The notes under the pieces: model-generated
What the model was told of the DNA's origin: nothing
The model's database searches: none
Seen by the model: only the letters and a program-made list of their open reading frames with translations
NCBI GenBank assembly: GCA_030606485.1
Contig: JAUWGH010000001.1
Location: 248,001 to 312,000 of the forward strand
Direction: 5' to 3'
Source: Promethearchaeota archaeon
GTDB taxonomy: Archaea > Asgardarchaeota > Lokiarchaeia > Sigyniarchaeales > SOKP01
Length of the DNA stretch: 64,000 nt
Part shown: in pieces, positions 35,271-44,918 of the stretch
Layout: each line of letters begins with the position of its first letter
Numbering within the stretch: the stretch's first letter is position 1
Program-made: the position numbers and the translations under genes

Positions 35271-36656
35271 TTACTCCAGAAATTTATCAATATTCTCTCT
35301 TAAAATGTGAAACGAATTTGGGGAAATTTTTATTCCTCCAGCAAGTTTATGACCTCCTCCAATCCCTCCTAAATCTTTTTTAATATTTTCAATAACATAA
35401 TTTGCTCCCTTTCCCGGATATTTTTCAAGATATTTATTACTACATCGGACACTCAATTTTATCATATGATAACGTTGTTCTTCGCCTCCTAAAAGCAACA
35501 TTTTATTGGGGTCTAAAATTTCATTGACAGTTGCGAAACTGCTGGTATCTGACCAATTACTTGGGGGAATTTTTCCTTCCGCATTAATGATTATGGCTTT
35601 TTCTGACACTTCTTTTTGAATTCTTGATATGGTGCTTAAATTCCTTATTAGGTTTTTTATGTAATCATAATACATTTTCTTTGAATATAGAGTTATATTA
35701 GGGCGTTGTAGTAAATTAAATGCGGCATTTATATTATTAAAACCTAAAATATTTAATAATAATGAATGCTCAAAAACAAACTTTAGTAATCCACTTTTCT
35801 TAGGAAAAATTGCCGACTTTCCAATAATATCTGCATCAAGTGAGCCCTGTAATTTTTCAATTTCATCTGAATTAAGTTTAATTACCGGTCTATTTTCGTC
35901 AATTTTCAATTTACGTAAGATTTTTTTTGATTTCTGGAGATCTCCCTCAACTTCTTTTATAAATGGTAATATACTATATCTCAATCCTTCCTTGATTGTT
36001 TCATGCATACCTCCAAATAAAGTTAAGCCATCCAGTTCTAATAGAATACCCTCCTCAATAATCTCCTCATATACTTCTTTATTAAAAGAAGCCAATTTAT
36101 CCATAGATTTTAATGAATCTCCGGAGATTCCAAGGATTGCTAACCATCCTAATTTAATTATCGATGGTTTTATTCTTTTTGCAAACATATATGCCAATGT
36201 AGCTCCTGCTATATCACTTAATCCATCAAATCCATAAATTGTTGGATTTAAAAGAAATAGATTATCTGGGATTTCTAAATCTTCGATATTTTTATCAATT
36301 TCATGATGATCTAAAATAAAAAAATCCTCTTTTCGATCTTTAATTATTTGAATTATCTCAGAGACATTAGAACCAATATCGGTAAAAATAAAAGCCTTTT
36401 TTTTATTTCCTAGCTTAGGAAAAAACTCTTTTAAATAATTCTTCCAAGATTGCGCTAAATTAAAGATATGATATTCGAATGGAATCTGTAATTTAAATAA
36501 CAAATTCTGTATTAGAGCAGAACTACTAAATCCATCAGCATCATTATGAGATATAGAAATTACATGCTCATATTTATTATCTAAAAAATTCTCTACTAGA
36601 TATTCTAATTGAGATAAAAATTTTTTCTTATCTTTTTTAACATTCACATCAATCAT
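35271..36656 (-). CDS. DHH-family phosphoesterase (archaeal RecJ-like)
   Basis: A 461-residue protein: motif I ISHNDADGFSSSAL, motif II FIFTDIGSN, the eponymous DHH in FILDHHEIDKN, and C-terminal DHHA1 with GGIGGGHKLAGGIKI. This matches archaeal single-strand nucleases of the RecJ/GAN type, which work at the replication fork or in repair; oligoribonuclease activity is an alternative. Manganese would be bound by the DAD and DHH residues. Confidence 0.9.
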   Translation of the reverse strand: MIDVNVKKDKKKFLSQLEYLVENFLDNKYEHVISISHNDADGFSSSALIQNLLFKLQIPFEYHIFNLAQSWKNYLKEFFPKLGNKKKAFIFTDIGSNVSEIIQIIKDRKEDFFILDHHEIDKNIEDLEIPDNLFLLNPTIYGFDGLSDIAGATLAYMFAKRIKPSIIKLGWLAILGISGDSLKSMDKLASFNKEVYEEIIEEGILLELDGLTLFGGMHETIKEGLRYSILPFIKEVEGDLQKSKKILRKLKIDENRPVIKLNSDEIEKLQGSLDADIIGKSAIFPKKSGLLKFVFEHSLLLNILGFNNINAAFNLLQRPNITLYSKKMYYDYIKNLIRNLSTISRIQKEVSEKAIIINAEGKIPPSNWSDTSSFATVNEILDPNKMLLLGGEEQRYHMIKLSVRCSNKYLEKYPGKGANYVIENIKKDLGGIGGGHKLAGGIKISPNSFHILRENIDKFLE

Positions 36657-36773
36657 TCGTTAATTATCAAATACAAAAAAAAATAATAAATATTTACATA
36701 ATTTTAAAACTAATAAAATTAAAAAAATATCACACTTTATTAAGTTTATAAATTTTCAAGTTAGAGTTCAATA

Positions 36774-38426
36774 ATGTTAAATAAGTTTAATTTAAAGAAA
36801 TCTACTTTTGTCTTAGCAATATTATTCATTCTTTCTTTTTCTCTAATATTGTTTTGCGTTAATGATACTAAGGAATTTAATCATAAAGATTCAAGCAATT
36901 TTGATTATACTATTAATCCTCCAAAATTACAATTATTTGATTATAAACCAGTTTTATCAGAAAAACTGCATGATTTGGGGAATATCTCCATAATAAATAT
37001 GGATCCACACGATCAAGGATTTCTGTACCGAAATGGTGATTATGAAAGTATTAAAAATGATCTTGCCTCCGGAAATTTAATTGCAGATTTTTCTCATTTT
37101 AGTTTTAGTAACACACTAAGACCCGCTAGATTTAATAATTCAGATATAAGAGACAGATTTGAATATATCACTGTAAAATTCAATATTTATATAACTTTTT
37201 ATTATAATTCCAGTGCATCAGGACTTTTAATGTATCAAACAAATCTATATCCCACAAATTTACTGGATGTCAATCTTAATGGAACCTTACTACCTGAAGG
37301 AAATTATACCATTGATTCTGAAAACGCTTTTATTTACAATTATCGAGAACAACATATAGATAAAAATGGCACTCTGCGCTTTATTTTTACTTACGATTAT
37401 AGGTTAAACATTGAATACTGGAATATCAACCAGGATCCTAATCAAAATTTTAATATGATTAATAAAACTCAAACACAATCAGTTAATTTTACTTATGGCT
37501 TCACTATTAAAGGATTAATTAAGACTTCTCAAGGATCTATTGGACTTGCTGATAATTTAGATTTAGATTTTTTATTTTGCATTGAAGATAGTAATAAATT
37601 GTACAATTTCGAATACTTAATTGGTAACGAATCCAAAGATATAAATGCTCATAAAAACCCACAAAATTGGTTTAATGGTTCTTGTCTGGCGAATCAGACT
37701 TTAGTATTATTAAAATTTACTACAAATTTCATAATTGGGTTTAACAATGTATGTTATGATTTTTGGGCAATAGATAGGCTTATTATGTCGGATAATATTC
37801 GAGAACGTATATATTTCTTAGAAATTTTCGATGGACCTTCGGGTATTTATCTTGAAGGTATCCAATTCATTGAATCCAATGTATATTATTCTCAATTTAG
37901 GAAAATTACAACTAATTTCGAGCGTGGAGCAAGTGTTATAGACTTAAACACAACTGAAGGAGGAGGTTTATCACCAAAACCAGGTTTAAATATTACTAGC
38001 TCTTATTTCATTAAGAATGAAGTTCTTGCAGTAATTGTTGAATATCAAACTACTGAATTTTTATCTGTGGTGGTTACAGATCACATAAAAGTACCCCTAA
38101 CAGGAGTAATTTTAAGATTTTATTATTTCAATCAAACTTATGGTACATATATTTCATCTGAAAAATCTCAACCTATTCCTTATAGGATAACAGATGATGC
38201 AGGACAAGTCGTATTGTACAATGTGCCAATAGGTATTTATACTGTTGAAATTTACAATCCTCTTGGGCACTTTGAAATGAATGGAACAGCAGATACTTCG
38301 ATAGCACCCAATTATATAAATACTACAGTTATTCACTTTCCAACATGGATTATAATTTTCTCAATTATTTATTCCATTATTTTGCTCGCAGGTGTATGGA
38401 TTTATATAAAAAATAAAAATCTATAA
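36774..38426 (+). CDS. large surface protein anchored by a C-terminal helix
   Basis: A 550-residue protein with an N-terminal signal segment (TFVLAILFILSFSLILFC, residues 11-28), an extracellular region rich in Asn/Ser/Thr with many N-glycosylation sequons, and a C-terminal helix (WIIIFSIIYSIILLAGVWIY) with a short basic tail. Residues from about 425 to 505 look like an Ig- or carboxypeptidase-regulatory-like beta fold (VVVTDHIKVPLTGVILRFYY, DAGQVVLYNVPIGIYTVEIY). Role unknown; probably part of the cell envelope. Confidence 0.75.
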   Translation: MLNKFNLKKSTFVLAILFILSFSLILFCVNDTKEFNHKDSSNFDYTINPPKLQLFDYKPVLSEKLHDLGNISIINMDPHDQGFLYRNGDYESIKNDLASGNLIADFSHFSFSNTLRPARFNNSDIRDRFEYITVKFNIYITFYYNSSASGLLMYQTNLYPTNLLDVNLNGTLLPEGNYTIDSENAFIYNYREQHIDKNGTLRFIFTYDYRLNIEYWNINQDPNQNFNMINKTQTQSVNFTYGFTIKGLIKTSQGSIGLADNLDLDFLFCIEDSNKLYNFEYLIGNESKDINAHKNPQNWFNGSCLANQTLVLLKFTTNFIIGFNNVCYDFWAIDRLIMSDNIRERIYFLEIFDGPSGIYLEGIQFIESNVYYSQFRKITTNFERGASVIDLNTTEGGGLSPKPGLNITSSYFIKNEVLAVIVEYQTTEFLSVVVTDHIKVPLTGVILRFYYFNQTYGTYISSEKSQPIPYRITDDAGQVVLYNVPIGIYTVEIYNPLGHFEMNGTADTSIAPNYINTTVIHFPTWIIIFSIIYSIILLAGVWIYIKNKNL

Positions 38427-38504
38427 TAATTATTAATGAAATGGTTATATTAAAATAAGTGATGAGATATAATAGTAATTTACATAGATGAACTTAAAGA
38501 CTTT

Positions 38505-38798
38505 GTGGCTTTTCTCGAAGAAAGAATTACAGATAATATTTTTTTTGAAATAAAAAAAGAAAGCCAGCAAGATGATCTTAATCGTTTAAAAAATATTGAA
38601 ATTATACTTCATTTCTTAGGTAAAATTCCTGAAAATTCCTTGGTACTGTATGAAACAAAAATTAAATTTTCTGCACAAGATATAGGAAAATCCGAGAGCC
38701 GTATAATCGAAGAGTTGCAAAAACTCCTTGATACAGCCAATTTAAATTTAAAACTAATAAAAGGAAAAATCAGAGAAATTTATATCTCTTATTCTTAG
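38505..38798 (+). CDS. small protein of unknown function
   Basis: The first usual start is GTG 38505, giving 97 residues (MAFLEERITDNIFFEIKKES ... KGKIREIYISYS). The reading frame stays protein-like twelve codons further up (IVIYIDELKDF) to ATA 38469-38471, which lies 5 nt behind the ribosome-binding motif gtgat, so AUA initiation is possible. The C-terminal half is a helix pair with conserved look (IGKSESRIIEELQKLLDTA). No family recognised. It is convergent with aIF2-gamma. Confidence 0.55.
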   Translation: MAFLEERITDNIFFEIKKESQQDDLNRLKNIEIILHFLGKIPENSLVLYETKIKFSAQDIGKSESRIIEELQKLLDTANLNLKLIKGKIREIYISYS

Positions 38799-38812
38799 TT
38801 AGAAATTAAAAA

Positions 38813-40264
38813 TCATTTAATATATCCATAGCCAATAAGTCTAAACCGCTTTTTAATAACCCTACTGATGGATATTAATGAATCTTTTTCTGCACACAAT
38901 GGAATGGATAATTTCATAAGAATGAAATCCTTCGTAATCTTCGACACAACCCCTGCAGTTCTCATAGTACCGCATACTAATAATAAACGCTCATTATGTT
39001 TAATCTTCTCCACTTTTATTGGTTCTTCTGCCCCAATTACTTGATCCAATAAATGTACATCTAATTTAACTTCTGTTAAAATTTCCGGCAATGTACCTGG
39101 AGCTCCGCCTAAGTTTCCGATTAAAGAATCGCTCTTTGTTAGAAAAGGATCCAATTCAGTTCCAATTCCAATTAATCCACCTGGTTTTGCCTCTTCCAGT
39201 CTAATATTTCCTTGACTAAGACTTACTGCTTTAGCAAAAATAGGTTCATATCCACTTTTTCCGCGTAACCCTGGTCTCATTTCTATATCATCATCAGTTT
39301 TTACTATCCCCTGAGTAATTGAACCTCCAATTACACCACCTAATAATTTATCAAGATCTGTTCCAGGTTTATTAATATCAAAAGATCTAGCAATTAAAAA
39401 CCTAAAATCATCATTTTTATTTAATTGAGGTGTAGGTATATTTTTTTCAAAATATTCTATTATAAGTTCAATATTTGCATTAAAAACTGCAGAAACAGGA
39501 ATTATAGGAGCATTTTCTGCAATAGACCCCTTAATGAAGCTTTTAATCTCATTAAAATTCTCTATTGCTCTTTCTTCAGAGACTGAGTCTATCTTATTTT
39601 GAACTATAACAATATTTTTAATATTAGCAATTTCTAAAGCAGCTAAGTGTTCTCGAGTTTGGGGTTGAGGACAAACCTCATCTGCTGCTATTAATAATAA
39701 TGCCCCATCCATGAGTGAAGATCCGCTAAGCATTGTAGACATTAACACACTATGCCCGGGTGCATCAACAAAACTGATCTTTCTAACAAATTCGAGTTCT
39801 CCTTTACAAAAAATACATTTATATCTTTTTTCTCCCTTTTTGCGAGCCTGTTCAGTCATCCAATAAGTCATATATTTATTACAAGCAGAACATTTCAAAA
39901 TCGTTGAATTAGCATACCCTAACTTGATTGATATTCCTCTTTCTTGCTCATCTGAGAATCTATCTGTCCATTCTCCGCAGATAGCCTTAACCAACGTTGT
40001 CTTCCCGTGATCTACGTGCCCTACAAGCCCAATATTCGTCTCTGCCTGAGTGTTTCCTAATAAATCCTTAAGATTTTGAGAAATTTTCGGTTTTGCTGGT
40101 TTCTTGGGAGAAATCTTTTCCTTAGGTTTTGATTTTGCAATCGTCTTTTCTTTTATTTTTTCCTCTTGTACTTTCTCTTTTTTATCCTCTGAAGGCGCCA
40201 TTGGACATTTATGTGCGCTTAATCTTTTAAATTCTTTTCCACAATACGGACATTTTTGACTCAA
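38813..40264 (-). CDS. translation initiation factor aIF2-gamma with an extra N-terminal zinc finger
   Basis: A 483-residue protein. From about residue 75 it is a standard aIF2-gamma GTPase: G1 GHVDHGKTT, zinc knuckle CSACNKYM ... YKCIFC, G3 DAPGH, G4 NKID, then the two beta-barrels. It brings initiator Met-tRNA to the small ribosomal subunit. The N-terminal 74 residues are not found in typical aIF2-gamma: a finger with Cys5, Cys8, His18 and Cys20 (CPYCGKEFKRLSAHKC) and a Lys/Pro/Glu-rich linker. The extension could contact RNA or another initiation factor. Confidence 0.92.
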   Translation of the reverse strand: MSQKCPYCGKEFKRLSAHKCPMAPSEDKKEKVQEEKIKEKTIAKSKPKEKISPKKPAKPKISQNLKDLLGNTQAETNIGLVGHVDHGKTTLVKAICGEWTDRFSDEQERGISIKLGYANSTILKCSACNKYMTYWMTEQARKKGEKRYKCIFCKGELEFVRKISFVDAPGHSVLMSTMLSGSSLMDGALLLIAADEVCPQPQTREHLAALEIANIKNIVIVQNKIDSVSEERAIENFNEIKSFIKGSIAENAPIIPVSAVFNANIELIIEYFEKNIPTPQLNKNDDFRFLIARSFDINKPGTDLDKLLGGVIGGSITQGIVKTDDDIEMRPGLRGKSGYEPIFAKAVSLSQGNIRLEEAKPGGLIGIGTELDPFLTKSDSLIGNLGGAPGTLPEILTEVKLDVHLLDQVIGAEEPIKVEKIKHNERLLLVCGTMRTAGVVSKITKDFILMKLSIPLCAEKDSLISISRVIKKRFRLIGYGYIK

Positions 40265-40370
40265 TTGTTAAATATAACTCCTATTTTTTAACATTTAGTA
40301 TTATAAATTGGCTCTATTTTTAATGAAGATAAAATGATACAATAAATAAGTTTTTAGAATTTTTAAAAAA

Positions 40371-40604
40371 TCATGGTTTATCTATTGTATTAAGTATTTT
40401 TAATGCACCCGCCTTCTTTTCTTTTGTTGAATAAGAAATCCGTAATTTACTATCTACATAAAAAGTTGAGGTTTTATCACATATTCCGTTTTTATGCTCA
40501 ATATATACTGGTGCAGGAAATCTTTCATTATTTATATCAGAAAGTTCAATTCGAAAAAAAATCTTAGAATTACAATGCGGACAACTACTAACTTTCAAAA
40601 CCAT
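40371..40604 (-). CDS. small protein with one CxxC motif
   Basis: A 77-residue protein with CPHCNSKIFF at the N-terminus, a further single Cys (GICDKTSTFY) and a beta-rich middle (APVYIEHKNG). Half of a zinc-ribbon or a dimeric zinc site is conceivable. No family recognised. Own promoter: TATA-like tttatata upstream at about 40632-40640. Confidence 0.6.
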   Translation of the reverse strand: MVLKVSSCPHCNSKIFFRIELSDINNERFPAPVYIEHKNGICDKTSTFYVDSKLRISYSTKEKKAGALKILNTIDKP

Positions 40605-40771
40605 CTTTTTAACCTCTCTTAAGTATTTCTCTTTATATACATATCATTTTCATAATTTATCTAATTATTTGATAGAATAATCTAAATTTCATTCAAAATT
40701 ATTTAATATAAATATTAAATTTATTAGAATAAATTAATTTAACATTCTAAGAGAAAAATTACTTCCTTAAA

Positions 40772-42910
40772 ATGCAATTAGCCAACAAATTAAAATATTC
40801 AAGGTATTTGATTTTATTTTTGCTTAATTATTGTATAATTTTTTCTCTCTTCTTAACTTCAAGTTCAATTTCTCAACAAAGATTTTCATTGACTGCAAAT
40901 AATGAGCTAAATATTGACCTTTCATTATTACCAAGAGCAAATCTTACTCAAAATTTAGAAGAATGGTTCGATCGAAAAATCGAAATGTTAATTATCGCTC
41001 CTCCAGATAAACCTAATTTCACTACTATTTTAATTCCCTTAGCTGAATGGAAAAATCAAAAAGGCGTAAAAACACAGATCTTAACGAATTATTCAAGTTA
41101 TCCCGGTGTTGATACACAAGAAAAGATCAGAAATATGATAAAGAGCTATTATAGTTCGGAAAAAGTTCAATGGGTATTGTTAGCAGGAGATACAGACTTA
41201 ATTCCCATAAGATATGTATATAATAATGATGTAGATCCGTTAGGTGAGAGAGAAACGGTTGGAGATAAATATCTTAAACCAACCGATTTTTATTATGCCG
41301 ATATAAACGGCACTTGGGATGATGATGGAGATGGGAGATGGGGTGAATCATCGGTATATAATGATAATGGAGTTGATGAAATCGATTGGACACCTAAAAT
41401 TTATGTTGGACGATTACCTGCTTCCAATGATGAGGAGTTAGAAATTATGGTGAATAAAACTCTTAAATACGAAACAAATCCTCAAATTGGAGGTTGGATG
41501 AATTCATTTTTACTCACAGGCGTAATATCGAATTATCCAGAAAATACTGAATCAGAGGTAGGTGAAGATGAGGCAAGACTCACAAGTTATATTCTATCTA
41601 ATTATGTTCTTGATTCAATGAATTATTCTCATTTAATTAAAACAACAAGTGATTTTGAGCCAAAACCTAGCTTTTCAAATATAACAAGAGATATATTCAG
41701 AACTAATTTTGATAACGGACATTCTTTGGGTATGTTTGCTGGACATGGAGCTCCTACAAGATTTGTTGATGAAACCGGTTATCAATTTTACACGGCTTCT
41801 GATGCAAAAATTTCCAATAATACAAATATGCCCACATTATTTTATAGTGATGCATGCACAACTTCTAGTTATGATTCTGAAATTAATAGCATCGGTGAAA
41901 TTTTAATTAAAAGACAAAATGCTGGAGCGATAGGATATATTGGAGCATTAAGAACAACATGGTATTTTGAACAAGATCTGGATTTAGAAATGTTGAATCG
42001 CGGTAATTGCAAATTGTTTTGGAAAGTATTCTTTATTAATAGAAGTTATCAACCCGGAAAGGCGCTTTACGATTCAAAAGTTGAATATTTGAAGAGTGAT
42101 TGGTTTAAATATTCAAATATAAATATGTCGCTCGAATGGGAAAGGAAGAACGTTTTAACCTATTGCCTATTGGGCGATCCCGAAGTAGATATTTATACAA
42201 ATATCCCAAAAACCCCCAAAGATCCATTCTCTGGAGATATTTATGAAGGGCAGCATTTCTCGATGTATTTAACAGATGTCAATGATAACGCTCTCTCAAA
42301 TATTAGAATTAATTTTGTAAGTAAAATGGGGAAATATCGAACTTTCTATTCAGATAAAAATGGATACGTAAATATACTCTTCCCTCTGGGTATCGATTCA
42401 TATAATTATGCAATTACTGGGCACAATATCAAACCTATTAATGGTTCTTTTACAACCCTACCAGATAATAATCCTCCTATTTTAGAGAATCTCCATATAA
42501 ATCCCGATATACCATCTGTCTCTGATAATATCTGCTTTTCAATTAACGCAGCCGATAATGAATCCGGAATAGAAAATATTTTCTTTCTGATTTCAAATGA
42601 TAATTTTTCTTCATATGATTATTTTCCTTTAGAAAAAGAAAGCAGCACAGATGATTCGCATTCATGTACATTAAATAAAATGGATTTTATGGATTATAAA
42701 TATGCAATCGTTGGATTTGATTATGCAAATAACTCAATCATTCAATACAATATAAATGATTTTCAATTTGAGATCATGCCGCCCATTTTATATTATCTTT
42801 TAATATTGATTAATTTTGGATTATTTGGATTACTTGCCTTAGGAATAATAATCCTTGTTAATAATTGGCAAAATTACAAGAAGAAATATATAAGACATGA
42901 AATAAATTAA
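40772..42910 (+). CDS. C25-family (gingipain-like) extracellular cysteine protease
   Basis: A 712-residue protein with signal peptide (residues 11-32), a C25-like caspase-fold domain (about 65-475), a beta-sandwich region and a C-terminal membrane helix (LYYLLILINFGLFGLLALGI) with basic tail. The WVLLAGDTDLIPIRY block, catalytic His in GMFAGHGAPTRF and catalytic Cys in LFYSDACTTSSYD define the family. It would digest proteins at the cell surface. The last four bases overlap the convergent gene 42907-43464. Confidence 0.88.
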   Translation: MQLANKLKYSRYLILFLLNYCIIFSLFLTSSSISQQRFSLTANNELNIDLSLLPRANLTQNLEEWFDRKIEMLIIAPPDKPNFTTILIPLAEWKNQKGVKTQILTNYSSYPGVDTQEKIRNMIKSYYSSEKVQWVLLAGDTDLIPIRYVYNNDVDPLGERETVGDKYLKPTDFYYADINGTWDDDGDGRWGESSVYNDNGVDEIDWTPKIYVGRLPASNDEELEIMVNKTLKYETNPQIGGWMNSFLLTGVISNYPENTESEVGEDEARLTSYILSNYVLDSMNYSHLIKTTSDFEPKPSFSNITRDIFRTNFDNGHSLGMFAGHGAPTRFVDETGYQFYTASDAKISNNTNMPTLFYSDACTTSSYDSEINSIGEILIKRQNAGAIGYIGALRTTWYFEQDLDLEMLNRGNCKLFWKVFFINRSYQPGKALYDSKVEYLKSDWFKYSNINMSLEWERKNVLTYCLLGDPEVDIYTNIPKTPKDPFSGDIYEGQHFSMYLTDVNDNALSNIRINFVSKMGKYRTFYSDKNGYVNILFPLGIDSYNYAITGHNIKPINGSFTTLPDNNPPILENLHINPDIPSVSDNICFSINAADNESGIENIFFLISNDNFSSYDYFPLEKESSTDDSHSCTLNKMDFMDYKYAIVGFDYANNSIIQYNINDFQFEIMPPILYYLLILINFGLFGLLALGIIILVNNWQNYKKKYIRHEIN

Positions 42911-43464
42911 ACTGTTTCATTGGTTTTAGCAGTTAATGCTTCCTTTCTTAATGATAAGAGATATCTGAGAGAACGATAAGAACCTAATAACCCATGACAA
43001 ATCATTGCGAGACCAATAAAAAAAGCTGCAATATAATCTTCAAAAATAAAGACAAGAATCAACATTATAACTCCTGAAACACTGAAAGAAAAAATTAATG
43101 ATATTTCACCAATTATGATTTTTCTAATCGAGGTTCGCCTCAAAATATCTTTTAACTCATTATAATACTGATCTTCGCCCTTATCTCTGATATACCAAGA
43201 ACTTTCCAAGTTATTGGCAAATAGATATAGACTCCATAAAAAAATGAAAAGAGCAAGGTAAAAATCTAAAGATCCAAGTATTAAAATCGGAATCTGAACT
43301 AAAATCATCCCTTTCCAACCAATTTTTCTAGCTAATTTATTCGTCTCGAGTTTTAATTTTGCCGTAACATAATATGTGCTTAAAATATCTAAAGCTCTAC
43401 CTACACAGACGATTAATAAATTTATTAATATATTTGAATTTTGGTTAATTAACTGTAAAAACAT
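42907..43464 (-). CDS. multi-pass membrane protein
   Basis: A 185-residue protein with four to five hydrophobic segments. The N-terminal part GRALDILSTYYVTAKLKLET then NKLARKIGWKGM resembles small DUF5658-like membrane proteins where a conserved Asp lies in the first helix (uncertain). Loop 2 is charged (NNLESSWYIRDKGEDQYYNE). No function is evident. Confidence 0.7.
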   Translation of the reverse strand: MFLQLINQNSNILINLLIVCVGRALDILSTYYVTAKLKLETNKLARKIGWKGMILVQIPILILGSLDFYLALFIFLWSLYLFANNLESSWYIRDKGEDQYYNELKDILRRTSIRKIIIGEISLIFSFSVSGVIMLILVFIFEDYIAAFFIGLAMICHGLLGSYRSLRYLLSLRKEALTAKTNETV

Positions 43465-43559
43465 GGGAATAAATTACCATAATCAAAAATAATAAATAAA
43501 ATTTGATTATTATAAATAAATACTTAATTAAAAATAATTATCCAAAAAAGTGATTTAAG

Positions 43560-44810
43560 TTGGAAGTAAATCCATTTGAAAACGCAAAAAAACAACTTGC
43601 TCTCGTTGCTGAAAAAATGGGCTTAAATCCCGATATTCATAAGTTTTTACAAAGTGTAGAACGTTCTTTGATTGTTAAAATACCTATTGTTATGGATGAT
43701 GGTCATCTTGAAATTTTCGAAGGATATCGTGTTCAACATAGCTTGGTTCGTGGTCCTGGTAAGGGTGGTGTTCGATTTAATCCTCAAGTAACTCTCGATG
43801 AGGTAAAAGCTTTAGCCATGTGGATGACTTGGAAGTGTTCATTACATAATCTCCCACTTGGGGGAGCTAAGGGTGGAGTTTGTTGTGATCCGAAGAAATT
43901 ATCGAAAAGAGAAATTGAGAGGATAACCAGACGATATACAGCTGAAATTATTAGTATCATTGGTCCAGATAAAGATATACCAGCACCAGATGTCGGCACA
44001 GGTGGAGAACATATGGCTTGGATGATGGATGTATATTCGATGCAGCATGGAAAAACAGTTCCTGGCGTTGTAACGGGAAAACCAATCGAGATTGGAGGCT
44101 CCCCGGGAAGAAGTGGAGCGACAGGTACGGGATTGTTTTTTGTAATTGAAAGAGCTTGTGAAAAGATGAATATAGACCTAAATGGTTTAACTGTAACCAT
44201 CCAGGGATATGGAAAAGTTGGTAAGAAGATTGTTAAACTGTTATCTAAACGAGGTTGTAAAATTTTAGCCGTTACTGATTCACGTGGTGGGGTTTATTCT
44301 GAGAATGGCTTAGATGTTGATAAATTATTGGAATGGAAGGAACAGGGAAATTCTGTTAGAGATTTTAAAGGTGACTCTTTAAAGCAAATTACAAATGAAG
44401 AAATATACACAATTAAATGTGATTTAATAATTCCTGCAGCTATGGAAAACCAGGTAACAGAGAAGAACGCTGACCAAATAGATTGCAAAATAATTGCAGA
44501 AGGGGCAAATGGTCCGATCACTCTAGAAGCAGACAAAATCTTAGAAAAGAAAGGTATAGTTGTCCTTCCAGATATTCTTGCTAACGGAGGAGGTGTGATC
44601 GTTAGTTATTTTGAATACGTTCAAGACATAAATGCTTATTATTGGGATTTGGAGAGAGTGAATAAGGAACTAAAGAAAATTATTCTTGATGCATTTGAAA
44701 ATGTATATAGTATTGTTAAAGAAAAAAATATCTCTTACAGACTAGCAGCATATATGATTGCCGTCTCAAGAGTTGCGAGGGCAATTGAATTACGGGGAAT
44801 TTTTCCTTAA
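43560..44810 (+). CDS. glutamate dehydrogenase
   Basis: A 416-residue Glu/Leu/Phe/Val dehydrogenase starting at TTG 43560, with the ribosome-binding motif aagtgat 6 nt before. Substrate region VRGPGKGGVRFNPQVTLDEV, catalytic Lys in LPLGGAKGGVCCDPK, PAPDVGTGG, and the Rossmann motif IQGYGKVGKKIV. It interconverts glutamate and 2-oxoglutarate plus ammonia. The residue after the second beta strand of the nucleotide fold is Asp (AVTDSRGG), which favours NAD over NADP. Confidence 0.94.
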   Translation: MEVNPFENAKKQLALVAEKMGLNPDIHKFLQSVERSLIVKIPIVMDDGHLEIFEGYRVQHSLVRGPGKGGVRFNPQVTLDEVKALAMWMTWKCSLHNLPLGGAKGGVCCDPKKLSKREIERITRRYTAEIISIIGPDKDIPAPDVGTGGEHMAWMMDVYSMQHGKTVPGVVTGKPIEIGGSPGRSGATGTGLFFVIERACEKMNIDLNGLTVTIQGYGKVGKKIVKLLSKRGCKILAVTDSRGGVYSENGLDVDKLLEWKEQGNSVRDFKGDSLKQITNEEIYTIKCDLIIPAAMENQVTEKNADQIDCKIIAEGANGPITLEADKILEKKGIVVLPDILANGGGVIVSYFEYVQDINAYYWDLERVNKELKKIILDAFENVYSIVKEKNISYRLAAYMIAVSRVARAIELRGIFP

Positions 44811-44918
44811 TAAAAATTTTAATACTAAATATTTTTTTTTAATTTTTTTTTAATAACTCAAATATTTAAGATTCTTTGAATTCCTTGATAATTACATTAA
44901 TTTAATAAAAAATAGAAT

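Noticed and set aside
40620-42950. Protease gene as another cassette with duplicated gene tail
   Set aside because: The region left of the protease shows only weak, AT-driven similarity to the end of gene 42907; not above what chance would give.
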